From NCBI RefSeq assembly GCF_010723575.1, contig NZ_BLKZ01000001.1:1488001-1552000 (forward strand): a stretch of DNA of 64,000 nucleotides. Reading direction: 5' to 3'. The first letter of the stretch is position 1; each line of letters starts with the position of its first letter. Source of the stretch: Mycobacterium bourgelatii (GTDB taxonomy: Bacteria; Actinomycetota; Actinomycetes; Mycobacteriales; Mycobacteriaceae). This document shows positions 40,231 through 50,400 of the stretch, in pieces. The position numbers and the translations under genes are program-made. The notes beneath the pieces were generated by a model. The model worked only from the letters and a program-made list of their open reading frames with translations, did no database searches and was not told the DNA's origin.

Positions 40231-40306
40231 GTTTGTCGCGTTTGTCATTGACAAACGGTCGCCGTGTTTCCCCAGGTCACCGGAGGTCTGTAGAGGTCTG
40301 ACAAAC
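40231..40306. repeat. Integrase arm-type sites, right
   Basis: GACAAAC occurs four times: inverted at 40231-40237 and 40240-40246, direct at 40250-40256 (within TGACAAACGGT) and 40300-40306. With the left copies this forms the pattern expected for arm sites flanking a tyrosine-integrase attachment core. Confidence 0.5.
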
Positions 40307-40362
40307 TAATTTGCCGAACGAGTTTCCGCAGGTTAAGGGCAATTTCCTGCAATTTATGTAGT

Positions 40363-40386
40363 GGTTCGAGTCCCCTTAGCTCCACC
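40363..40386 (+). repeat. Right attachment-site copy (att core)
   Basis: Direct repeat of the tRNA-Ala 3' end; only these 24 bases match and there is no second tRNA. It marks the right boundary of the island and would have been the original chromosomal 3' end of the tRNA locus. Confidence 0.85.
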
Positions 40387-40782
40387 AGAAGACCGCTGAT
40401 CAGAGCACCAAAGCGGCACTACGAAACCCGTGTCAATCGGTTGTCAACGAAACGCCGTGTTACAGGTGCGTGCTGTGACCATCATTTCCGTTCCCCGGGT
40501 TGCGCTTGTTTGACGCCGTCAATCCGTTCGAACTGAGTCCGTCGGCGCTCGTTGCGTTCGCCGATGACGGCGGGCGCCGAGCTGGTCGCCAGGGTCAGAA
40601 ACGCGAGAACCGCCGCCGCTAACGAAGGACGACGCCGACCCGACGCTCGCTGTCGTCGAGGACAGCCAGCTGCAGCTGCGCGGGCCAACTTCGACGGCTG
40701 GCCCCAGTTCGGCGTTCGACCGGTTGTCGGCGCGCTGGCCGCTTCTCGCGTCCGGCTGCAGACGGCACGCTCTCGACGACCG
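40387..40782. other. Gene-free segment after the island
   Basis: Between the right att copy and the methyltransferase I find no protein-like frame, RNA gene or repeat. The sequence is GC-rich with only frames of low-complexity Arg/Ala composition. It may be decayed coding DNA. Confidence 0.5.
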
Positions 40783-41466
40783 TTAGCTGCTCCTGACGCA
40801 TAGCCGGAAACCGGGCGCGCGGGTGATCTCGGCCTTCACGCCGGCAATGTTCGCGAACGCCTGCCATTCGCCACGCCGGAAGCTGCGCGCGATCGAGATT
40901 GCCCCGTCGGTGCGCGTGATGCTGTGCAGGCCGAGCAGTCGCGCCAGGACCGGAAACCCGTAGTACGGCAACACGCGCCGGTGCAGATCGGTGATATGCC
41001 AGCCCAGCTCGGCGTAAGTGTCGATCCAGCGCAGGAACCGGACAACCTGGTCGTCGCTCAGATGGTGCGTGAATTGCGAGCTGACGACGAAATCGTATGG
41101 AGCGTCAGGTCTGTGGTTGAACACGTCGCCGGTTAGGTAGCGGATAGGCATGTCGGGCGGCGTGGCAGCCCGCGCTGCTGCGGCGCTGCGCGGGTTTAGG
41201 TCGATTCCGTACAACTGGGCCCGCAGTCCGCGAGCGTCAGCCCAGCGGGCGATCGCGCGCAACAGGTCGCCGTAGCCGAACGCGACATCACAGACCGAGA
41301 TCCACGCGCCGGCAGGCAGGCCGCAGGTCGCAGCGTTGAGCCAGCGAAGCGTCGGCTGGTGCGCGAACGTCAGCCGGTTAATGCGGTCGAGCTCGGTCAA
41401 GCAGCGCTGATACACCGCCAGGTCGGTGTCGTCGTCGTCGAGGGTTTCGGGAAACGTGCTGCGCAT
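40783..41466 (-). CDS. Class I SAM-dependent methyltransferase
   Basis: 227 aa from the ATG at 41466; a GTG at 41481 would add five residues. The SAM-binding motif I is ISVCDVAFGYGDLLRAIA, followed by YGIDLNPRSAAAARA (motif II acidic residue) and FVVSSQFTHHLSDDQVVRFL. This subtype usually sits beside type III polyketide synthase and FAD-oxidoreductase genes in actinobacteria. None is intact here, so it may be the remnant of a small biosynthetic cluster. The flanks are decayed. Confidence 0.75.
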   Translation of the reverse strand: MRSTFPETLDDDDTDLAVYQRCLTELDRINRLTFAHQPTLRWLNAATCGLPAGAWISVCDVAFGYGDLLRAIARWADARGLRAQLYGIDLNPRSAAAARAATPPDMPIRYLTGDVFNHRPDAPYDFVVSSQFTHHLSDDQVVRFLRWIDTYAELGWHITDLHRRVLPYYGFPVLARLLGLHSITRTDGAISIARSFRRGEWQAFANIAGVKAEITRAPGFRLCVRSS

Positions 41467-41646
41467 CGCGAGGACTGTCACGACTGGTCGCCGTCCTGCG
41501 CGATTAGGTACACGTCCTGGCGGCAGTGGACGCCGACCGACGCGTCGACGAATCCGCCGGGCTGCTCGCCGGTGCACGCCGGGTGTGTCCGTTCAACCGA
41601 CATGACAAGTTCCTCTCGTCGAGACGGCCAGGCAACCGCCGCTCGG

Positions 41647-42129
41647 TCAGCAGGCGAATTGCTTGGCCAACCGACACGGCTGGTCAAGACGAACAGTAAG
41701 TACCGCTGCCCCCGCGCCGATACAGGGTTTTCCCTGGAGTTGACGGCGCCGCCGAGTCAGCCAAGTTCGTTTCTTCGAGCACAACCAGACCCACGCGATC
41801 AGTTGCGCGAATGTGTGATGCCCGTTGTCGAGGTAAGCGCAGACGCTGTCGGCGTCGATCGCCGCGTCGTGCGGGCTGCGATACGGGACGCCGCCGCGGT
41901 GGGACGCCGCAACCAACAACTGCTGCTTTTCCTCGGCCGCCGGATGCTGCTTCAGCATCGGGGCGCGGCGCGAGTCGAACTGCAGCGGCCGAGGATCGGC
42001 CGGGTAGTCGGCGATCGCGATTGACTCGGCCGCCAAGCCGAGCAGCTTCGGGAGCGCGTCGGCTATGGCCAGCGTGAGCCGCCAGGAACGATATTCGGCG
42101 GGTTCTGGGTTGCTGCCTACTGCGACCAC
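41647..42129 (-). pseudogene. Degenerate NAD(P)H-dependent FMN reductase-like sequence
   Basis: The first 90 residues (VAVGSNPEPAEYRSWRLTLA, KQQLLVAASHRGG) resemble the flavodoxin-like start of SsuE-type FMN reductases (normally VVVGNPKPxSRT...LLVVASPTYKGSYTG). After that the sequence loses similarity and becomes Arg-rich. I read it as a decayed gene. The rest of 41482-42293 shows no other feature. Confidence 0.3.
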
Positions 42130-42293
42130 GTGGCAACGGCCGACTGCGTCGCAGTTAGAACGGTTTCCGTGTCGCTGGTTGCCTTGTTGACATCGTCAAT
42201 GACGTTTTGTGGCTAGTCGCTGAGTGTCCGGGGATGTCGGCAGGATGACTCCCGCTCCTTGGCTCCACAAGAAAACAGGCAATGGCGACCTTC

Positions 42294-43148
42294 TCAGGGC
42301 ACGGGCTGGCCGTTGGTGCCGAGCGCCCCCGTCGGGCCGAAGAGTTCAGGCCACAAGTTCGGGATACCGCCACCTGCGCCGCCGTACCCGCCGTAGCCGG
42401 GCTTGTTACCCGGGAACGTCTGGTCGGCATCGCCGCCGGCGCCGCCGTTTCCGCCAGCGCCGAACAGCACCGCATCGCCGCCCCGGCCGCCGATCCCACC
42501 GATGCCGCCCGCCACCGCCGAGAAGCCGCCCGCACCGCCCGCGCCGCCGTTGCCGTACAGGAAGCCGCCTCGGCCGCCGAACCCGCCGGTGCCCGCGGCG
42601 TAAGGCACCCCGTTCAACATCCCCGCGGGTCCGCCTTTCCCGCCGGCACCACCGTTGCCGATCAGCCCGCCCGGGCCGCCCCAGCCGCCTTGGGCGCCGA
42701 CCAAGGTGCTGTCGCCGCCGCGGCCGCCGTTGCCGTAGAGGATGCCGCCGGGGCCGCCGTTGGTGCCGATTCCGTTGACGGTGGTGGTGCCGTCGGCGCC
42801 GTCGCCGATGAGTGGCCGGCCGAGCGCGGCCAAGAACGGCGCATTGATCAGCGCCAGAAGCGGGTTGGCGTTTGCGGCTTCGGCGGCCGCATACGATGCC
42901 GCGCCCGCACTGATCAGCTGGGCGAATTGTTGATGGAATGTCGACGCCTGAGCGCTGATGGCCTGGAATGTCTGGCCGTGCTCGCTGAACAGGGCCGCGA
43001 TTGCGGCCGACACTTCATCGGCCGCCGCCGCCAGCACTCCGGTAGTAGGGGCATTCGCCGCCGATGTCGCGGAGTGGACCGCCGCCCCGATACTCGCCAG
43101 GTCTGAGCCTGCTGCGGCAACGATTTCCGGCGCGATCAAGAATGCCAT
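42294..43148 (-). CDS. PE_PGRS family protein
   Basis: 284 aa. The PE domain (MAFLIAPEIVAAAGSDLASIG, then the second helix with SAAIAALFSEHGQTFQAISAQ) spans residues 1-92. A linker carries the GRPLIGDGADG motif, and the Gly/Ala-rich PGRS part of GGxGG repeats extends from about residue 120 to 265. It ends with a short non-repetitive tail. PE_PGRS proteins are surface-exposed or secreted through ESX-5 and are confined to mycobacteria, chiefly slow growers. A good AAGGGA site precedes the ATG. It is divergent from the Pfa-like operon. Confidence 0.93.
   Translation of the reverse strand: MAFLIAPEIVAAAGSDLASIGAAVHSATSAANAPTTGVLAAAADEVSAAIAALFSEHGQTFQAISAQASTFHQQFAQLISAGAASYAAAEAANANPLLALINAPFLAALGRPLIGDGADGTTTVNGIGTNGGPGGILYGNGGRGGDSTLVGAQGGWGGPGGLIGNGGAGGKGGPAGMLNGVPYAAGTGGFGGRGGFLYGNGGAGGAGGFSAVAGGIGGIGGRGGDAVLFGAGGNGGAGGDADQTFPGNKPGYGGYGGAGGGIPNLWPELFGPTGALGTNGQPVP
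42330..42790. repeat. PGRS repeat tract
   Basis: A GC-rich run of CCGCCGxxxCCGCC units (coding for Gly-Gly-Ala/Asn triplets on the minus strand) forms the polymorphic repeat part of the PE_PGRS gene. It is prone to length change and assembly error. Confidence 0.75.
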
Positions 43149-44473
43149 CCAATTCCCTTCCCCGAGCCCGAATCGGTTCTGTGACCAGCCTGCGGCTGGT
43201 GGTGTGTTGAATAGGTTCGCATGCCAGGTGCCGCTGGGGCCATCAACCCGCGATCATGAGAACCCGAATGGAAGCCAAACGCGATTGGCAGAACCTGATG
43301 CGTATCAGCTGGTTTGACCCAAATTGCCAAGCCAGTCAGGTAGAGCCGGCTTCCTTGCTTGCCGAGACACTGTGGAAACGATGGGAACACCACCGTCGAA
43401 GTCGAAGCCCTTCTGATGATTGGGCGGTTGGCAGGTTGCAGCGCCTTAATGGAGTTGACGTGTCGATACGAATGTAGCCAATGAAGCCTGGCGAATATAT
43501 GCGCTGAGACCCTACGTGAGAATATATGGCTGATGTATGGACGGGTTTGCTATCGGTGAATTTAATGTATAAACCGTCTCAACAGTAGGACGGCGATTAA
43601 AGGTGTAATCGAGGTTTTTCCGCGGCGCGCTTAGTAAATTCGCCGGCGCGGCGACATTGCTGAGCGAGTTCCGCGGATTGGTCAGCGGTGGCTCGCATCG
43701 CCACCGCTAGTCCGGCACCAGGTGACATACGCGAGGGTCGTCGCCTGTACGAACACGCGCAGCTCGCGGAGGTCGCGGGCCGCCGGCCAGTGCCGTGCTT
43801 GACGCCTTCCACGGCCCCCATCAAGGAGTGTTTTGGTCAACCTGGCCGGAGTGCTACTTTCCAGTAAACGCCAAAATGGCGCGCTAAAATCAAAATGCCG
43901 TACCAATATGTTTTTCTTGGCCGAAAGTCAATGACTCTGCGTCTCAATTCTCTTAACTTGGTGTTTCAAAAATCCATGGATAGAGACTCACGTCACGAAT
44001 ACAAGGTTCATCGTAGCCGAAGTCTTGACATTTATTGCCTAATGCGCAACTTTGTTTAATTATGCCCGGAAGCGTCATTAAAGAAATCCCCGCCAAGCGG
44101 GTGACGCAGGGCGCAAGGGTGCACGCCGGGTCGTTCGCGATCCGTCCGCACTTCGGCGGGAGACGCCCACTCGGGACCCACGCCACCCGCCACGTCCGTC
44201 GAGTTGGGGCTGTGTGCAGGACCATCGGTCGGCTGTATCCGTCGCGGAGACACGCCCGCACCGACCGTACGCGTTTAGGTGGACCCCAAACATCCCGCCG
44301 GAACACACGTCGATCAAATCAGTTGTGCCCCTTAGCAGTCGTATCGCCTTGGAACGCTGGGCAGTCGATCCGTTCCGGTCACCAAGTGGGGCATGACCAC
44401 GAAGCCGTACCCAACCTTGCTGTGCGATTCGCCTTCTAGGATCGCCAGCTCTGCTGCAGAAAGGTTGACACTC
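43149..44473. other. Long gene-free region upstream of the Pfa-like operon
   Basis: There is no convincing gene in 1.3 kb. Base composition drops markedly to AT-rich between about 43480 and 44080. This stretch contains the 42-bp element at 43927 and AAGTCTTGACA at 44020-44030, shared with the region upstream of the thioesterase gene. From there to the synthase start is about 440 bp, implying a long leader. An open frame from the ATG at 44062 (MPGSVIKEIPAKR...) is Arg-rich and probably not a gene, though a leader peptide is possible. Confidence 0.6.
43927..43968 (+). promoter_or_regulatory. Shared 42-bp regulatory element, copy 1 (Pfa-like operon)
   Basis: This element (starts GTCAATGACTCTGCGTCTCA) matches 60510-60551 at 39 of 42 positions. 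In both copies AAGTCTTGACA follows, with TTGACA beginning 57 nt after the last base of the element. Similar CTARTGCG and TGTTTMATYATGCC sequences come next. It is placed in the same orientation as the downstream operon. Confidence 0.7.
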
Positions 44474-47400
44474 ATGGTATTTCAGCATCCGCCGGTTGCG
44501 GTTGTTGGTGTGAGCGCCTTATTTCCTGGCTCGCCTGAAGCCGAACGTTTCTGGCGCAACATCGTCCAGGGGGTCGACCTGCTCTCAACGGTTCCGGAGT
44601 CGCACTGGCGAATCGATGACTATTACGACTCCGATCCGGGGGCACCGGACAAGGTATACGCCCGCCGCGGCGGATTCCTGCCCGATATCGACTTCTCGCC
44701 CATGGATTTTGGAATCCCACCAAATATTTTGCCGGCCACCGATAGTACGCAATTGCTAGCGCTGAGGGTCGCGCAGCAAGTATTGGAAGACGCTGCTGGC
44801 GGTGACTTCTCACAAATTGATCGCGAGCGTATCAGCGTGGTACTCGGCGCGTCCGGCGGCACTGAATTGACGATCTATATGAGCGGCCATCTGCACCGGC
44901 CGGTTTGGGAGCGCGGGCTTCGTGCTGCCGGTCTCACCGAATCTGAGATCGAGGCATTCGGTGAGCGCGTGATGTCGAACTACACCCCGTGGCAGGAGAA
45001 CACCTTCCCCGGATTGCTCGGCAACGTCATCACGGGCCGAATCGCCAACCGGTTCGATCTGGGCGGTACGAACTGCGTCGTGGACGCGGCGTGTGCAAGC
45101 TCCCTGGCCGCTATCGAAGTTGGCCTCAACGAGTTGTACCTCGGCAAGGCCGACATGGTGATTGCCGGTGGTGTCGATGCATTCAACGACGCCTTCATGT
45201 TTATGTGTTTCTCCAAGGTCACCGCGCTGTCGCCCACGGGAGACTGCCGCCCCTTCTCGGATAAATCTGATGGCACCATGCTGGGCGAGGGGCTGGCGAT
45301 GCTGGCGCTTAAGCGACTGGATGACGCCGAGCGCGATGGCGACCGGATCTACGCGGTGGTCCGCGGCATTGGCTCGTCCTCGGATGGACGGGCGAAAAGC
45401 ATCTACGCACCCAGTCCGGCCGGTCAGGCGAAAGCACTTCGTCGTGCCTATGCTGCGGCAGGCTACGGTCCGGACACGGTTGGGCTGGTCGAAGCACATG
45501 GCACAGGTACCAAAGCCGGCGATCTTGCCGAGTTCTCAGCGCTGCGTGATGTTTTCGAGGCGTCGGGTCGGATGGACCCACAGTGGTGTGCTCTTGGCTC
45601 AGTCAAGTCACAGGTAGGGCACACCAAGGGTGCCGCAGGAGCGTGTGGCTTGTTCAAGGCTGTGATGGCGCTGCACCACAAGACCTTGCCGCCAACCATC
45701 AAAGTTGACCAACCCAATCCCGCCCTCGAGATAGAGCAGTCGCCGTTCTACATTTCGACACAGGCCAAGCCATGGATTTCCGACAAGGACATTCCGCGGC
45801 GCGCATCGGTAAGTTCGTTTGGCTTCGGCGGAACGAACTTTCACGTCACACTGGAGGAGTACGCGGGTGCGGGGAACCGCGCATGGCGATCCCGTTCCTG
45901 GGACTCTGAACTGATAGTGCTCGGCGCGAATTCAGCAGTGGCACTCGCCGATCAAGCCGCTCGTCTATCGGCTTCGTTGGTTGACAGTCCCGACATGCTC
46001 AGCTACATCGCCCGACAGTCCCAAACCGCCTACGATGCGTCGCAGCCACACCGCCTAGCCGTCGTCGCCGACAGCGTTTCAAACTTGCAGTCAATGCTCG
46101 GTGAAGCAGCGGCGAAACTTGAAACACCCCATCTCGCGGCCTCCTTCAGCTCCCCAAGGGGATACTTCTATTCGGCACGGCAGAGCGGGCCAGTAGCACT
46201 GCTCTTCCCCGGACAGGGCAGTCAGTACCTCGGCATGGGTGCGGACATCCCGCAGCTCTTCGAGCCGGCGTTGTCGCCGTGGGAACGTGCCCGCGCTCAG
46301 TTGTTGAACGCCGATCGCGACCTGCACCAGGTTGTCTGGCCAAAGGCGGCATTCACCGATGGTGATCGTGCGCAGCAGATCGCCGAGTTGACCAAGACCG
46401 AGTGGGCGCAACCAGGAATCGGTGCGCATAGTTTGAGTCTGCTCTCGGTGCTCCGTGCCCTTGGTATTACGCCCATCGCCGTGGGCGGCCACAGTTTCGG
46501 TGAGATAAGCGCAGTATGTGCCGCTGGTGTTTTCGACGAAGAGATGGCTCTGCAGATCGCACGTGCTCGCGGTGCTCTGATGGCTCAAGCGGCGGCAAAC
46601 AGCGATGGGGCCATGTGCGCGGTGGCGGCACCTGCCGAACAAGTCCGCAAGCTGATCGAACACTGGGGGCTTTCTGTAGTGATCGCCAACCACAACGCGC
46701 CCAATCAGGTTGTGCTGTCGGGCGACAGGGCTGCCGTAGACGCCGCCACACAACGATTGCGCGAGGTGGGTTTGAACCCGCGTCAACTCGATGTCGCCAC
46801 TGCATTTCATTCGTCGATCGTCAGCTCGGCAGCAGCCCCCTTCGCCGCGTTCCTCGCCGGCATTCCCTTTGGCACACCGCAAGTGCCCGTCTATGCCAAC
46901 GCGACGGCGCAGCCTTACACCGGTGACGCGCAAGAAATGCGGACCACACTCGCCAACCAGATTGCTCAGCCAGTGCGGTTCTTCGAACAAATTCAAGCGA
47001 TGTGGCAGGCGGGCGCTCGCACCTTCGTCGAGGTTGGTCCCGGCAGTGTGCTGACCGGTCTCGTCGGCATGTGTCTTCCTGACCAGGAGCATGCCGCAGT
47101 ATCCCTGGATGTTAAGGGCAGAAATGGCATTCGATCGCTATGGATCGGATTGGCCCAACTCGTGGCGGCCGGCATCGAAATGAATTTCGAGCCGCTGTGG
47201 GCCGATTACCGGCTTGGTGACGACCCGCGTACTCGTCCAAAACCCAAGCTGACCATCAAGATCAACGGGTCCATCTACGGAAAACCAGACGTAAGCAACG
47301 AGCCGCTGAGACGGCCAACAGACATCAGAGCAACCGCGCACAACGGTCAGCACGGCAACAAAACCAAGACCGAACTGGAGACCATAGTGAAGTCATCGGA

Positions 47401-50400
47401 ATCAATCGCATCCGTCGCCCACCTCAACGGGATAGCATCTTCGGCCGCCGTGCCGCCTCCGGTAACCCGGACCGTCACTCCGGTGATGCACTCGAAATCT
47501 ACTGGGGCGGCGCTCAACGGCAATGGTGCTAGCCCGCGTTCGTCTGCCACGGCGACCCTTCCTGCTTCCTCCGGCGTTGATACCACTGAACCTGCCCGTG
47601 GCGTGCTAACCCTGGATGCGGGCGTGGTGACCGAGATAGCCGCGGCGCTAGCAAACCTGCAGAAGGCCATCGGACATCTCCAGGGACTCGTGCAAGGTTG
47701 CGTATCCCAGGCTGCGGTGGCTGCACCTCCGGCTGCGGCTCCCACCACCAACGGACATGGGACATCGATAATTTCTGTGCCGCCGAAGGTTTCGGTTGCC
47801 AGTAATGGTGCGTCGGTAATGCCTGCGCCGCCGACCAGCGCGTCCATGCCGTCGGTCGCTGGCAACGGCGCATCGGCGCTGCCTGCGCCGCCGCCGGCCA
47901 TCCCGCCGGTGCCCCCGGTGGCCATGCCTGTCCCACCAGCGGCCGCGCCTGCGCCAACAACGGCCTTGCCCGTGTCGCCGGTGTCTGCGCCGTCGGCTGA
48001 CAACGCGGAGTTGGTTGGGCAGATGTTGGCTGTGGTGTCGGAGAAGACGGGTTATCCGGTCGAGATGCTGGATTTGTCGATGGCGTTGGAGTCTGACCTG
48101 GGGATCGATTCGATCAAGCGGGTTGAGATTTTGTCTGCGGTGCAGGAGCGGATGCCCGGTTTGCCGGAGGTCGATACCGCGACGATGGGCAGCTTGGTGA
48201 CGTTGCAGGAGATCGTTGACTACCTGCATGGGTTGACCGCATCGACAACGCCTGTGCCGCCAGTGGTTTCGGCTCCCAGCAACGGTGCGTCGGCGATGCC
48301 TGTCCCGGCGCCTGCCGCGCCGTCGGCTGATAACGCGGAGTTGGTTGGGCAGATGTTGGCTGTGGTGTCGGAGAAGACGGGTTATCCGGTCGAGATGCTG
48401 GATTTGTCGATGGCGTTGGAGTCCGACCTGGGGATCGATTCGATCAAGCGGGTCGAGATTTTGTCTGCGGTGCAGGAGCGGATGCCCGGTTTGCCGGAGG
48501 TCGATACCGCGACGATGGGCAGCTTGGTGACGTTGCAGGAGATCGTTGACTACCTGCATGGGTTGACCGCACCGACAACGCCTGTGCCGCCAGTGGTTTC
48601 GGCTCCCAGCAACGGTGCGTCGGCGATGCCTGTCCCGGCGCCTGCCGCGCCGTCGGCTGATAACGCGGAGTTGGTTGGGCAGATGTTGGCTGTGGTGTCG
48701 GAGAAGACGGGTTATCCGGTCGAGATGCTGGATTTGTCGATGGCGTTGGAGTCCGACCTGGGGATCGATTCGATCAAGCGGGTTGAGATTTTGTCTGCGG
48801 TGCAGGAGCGGATGCCCGGTTTGCCGGAGGTCGATACCGCGACGATGGGCAGCTTGGTAACGTTGCAGGAAATCGTCGATTACTTGCATGGGTTGACCGT
48901 GACCGTTCCGAAAGGCAGTCCACCGGTCCCAGCACGTCCGCCCACTCCCAACGACACACGGGTCGGTGAGCGCCTCCCTTTTGAGTTAGCCGGAGCAGCG
49001 ATCGCCCGCTACGCGGTACGCGCAGTCGCTGCTCCGGCCAGCGGGATGGGGATGCCAGGCCTGCATGACGTCGCGGAAGTTCAGATTGTCGCGACCCAGG
49101 ACGCTACGGAAGAAATTGGCGTTGCATTGGCGGCGAAGCTGCGCGAACAAGGCGTTGCAGCCACAGTGGTGGCCCAACCCAGCGCAAACGCCGAGGCGGT
49201 GATCCACCTCGGGGGGCTGCAGCGAACGGCCACCCGTGAGGATGCGCTGGACATCAACCGGGCCGTCTTTGCAGACGCGCTGCGTATCGCTGCCGAATAC
49301 CAGGAACGTGGCGGAGTCTTCATCACCGTCCAGGACACAGGCGGGACGTTCGGATTGCTCACCGAGCCGGGTCCGCGCGCGTGGGTCGCCGGCATCGCCG
49401 CCCTCGCCAAGACTGCCGCACAAGAGTGGCCCAAAGCTCAGGTCAAGGCGATCGACATCGCATTCGAGCAGCAATCTCCGATTGCCGTAGCCGAACACAT
49501 CGCTCAAGAGATATTTGCCGGCGGCGTTGAACTGGAAGTGGGTCTGGGAGGCACCTACGGCCGGGTCACCGTCGTCGCAGACCCAAGGCCGGTGAGCACT
49601 CGTACGTGGCGCGTTGGCCGAAGTGACGTGATCATCGTGTCGGGTGGCGGTCGGGGCGTGACCGCAGCTTCGTTGATCGCCCTAGCCAAGGAAACTCAGG
49701 CCAGTTTCGTCTTGATAGGGCGTACCGAACTCAACGACGAACCAGCCATTGTCCAGGGCGTCACCACCGAAGCCGAAATGAAACGGGCGCTATTGAATGA
49801 TGCCGTGGCCCATGGGATTAAGCTCACCCCAAGGCAATTGGAACAACAGGTGCAGCGTATCCTGGCCGATCGCGAAGTGCGCGCGACCCTAGCCGCCCTG
49901 ACCGCCGCCGGCTCCCGGGTCCGCTATGCCGCGGTTGATGTACGTAACGTGCCGCAACTCGATGCGCTTCTCGATGACGTGCGAGCCGATTTCGGACCTA
50001 TCACAGGTATGGTCCACGGTGCTGGTGTGTTGGCCGATGCGCCTTTGCACCGAAAGACACTGGACGGATTCGATCGTGTCTTCGGGACAAAAGTTGGTGG
50101 TCTTGGTGCGTTGCTGGACGCGACTGCCACCGATGCGCTGAAGTTCATCTGCCTGTTTTCGTCTGTCGCTGCGCGTACCGGAAATATCGGACAAAGCGAT
50201 TACGCCATGGCCAACGAAGTACTCAACAAAGTTGCGTTGGCAGAGCAGGCTCGTCGCGGGCCATCCTGTCTTGTCAGGGCATTGGGATGGGGTCCATGGG
50301 ATTCCGGCATGGTCACGCCGAATCTCAAGGCGTTGTTCGAATCGCGTGGTCTTACATTGATCGCCCTCGCAGACGGGGCACGGGCATTTGTCTCAGATGT

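Larger units (their letters stand above)
35729..40386. mobile_element. Integrated genomic island / prophage remnant at tRNA-Ala
   Basis: A 4.6-kb segment is bounded by two copies of a 24-bp sequence spanning the tRNA-Ala 3' end (35729-35752 and 40363-40386). A tyrosine integrase gene lies directly inside the left copy, and phage-type genes follow (AbiTii-like defence protein, HNH endonuclease, DUF2742-like protein). The tRNA remains complete at the left end. The integrase is frameshifted, so the island is probably fixed. No structural phage genes are present, which suggests a satellite or a deleted prophage. Confidence 0.85.

Noticed and set aside
40363..40386. A possible second tRNA-Ala
   Set aside because: Only the 3' 24 nt match; no D or anticodon arm precedes it. 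It is the attachment-site copy.
42330..42790. Regular short repeats that might suggest a CRISPR array
   Set aside because: They are GGxGG codon repeats of a PE_PGRS gene with no spacer structure or cas genes.
43597..43906. Small minus-strand frames in the AT-rich region before the synthase
   Set aside because: Short, Arg/Ser-rich, overlapping each other in different frames and without ribosome-binding sites.
44393..44473. Upstream start for the PfaA-like protein at 44393
   Set aside because: The extra 27 residues are not like a KS N-terminus; the ATG at 44474 begins directly before the conserved PVAVVGVSALFPG strand.
47648..48889. A repetitive His/Arg-rich minus-strand open frame, possibly a repeat protein
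   Set aside because: It is the antisense of the three tandem ACP repeats; repetitiveness is inherited from them.
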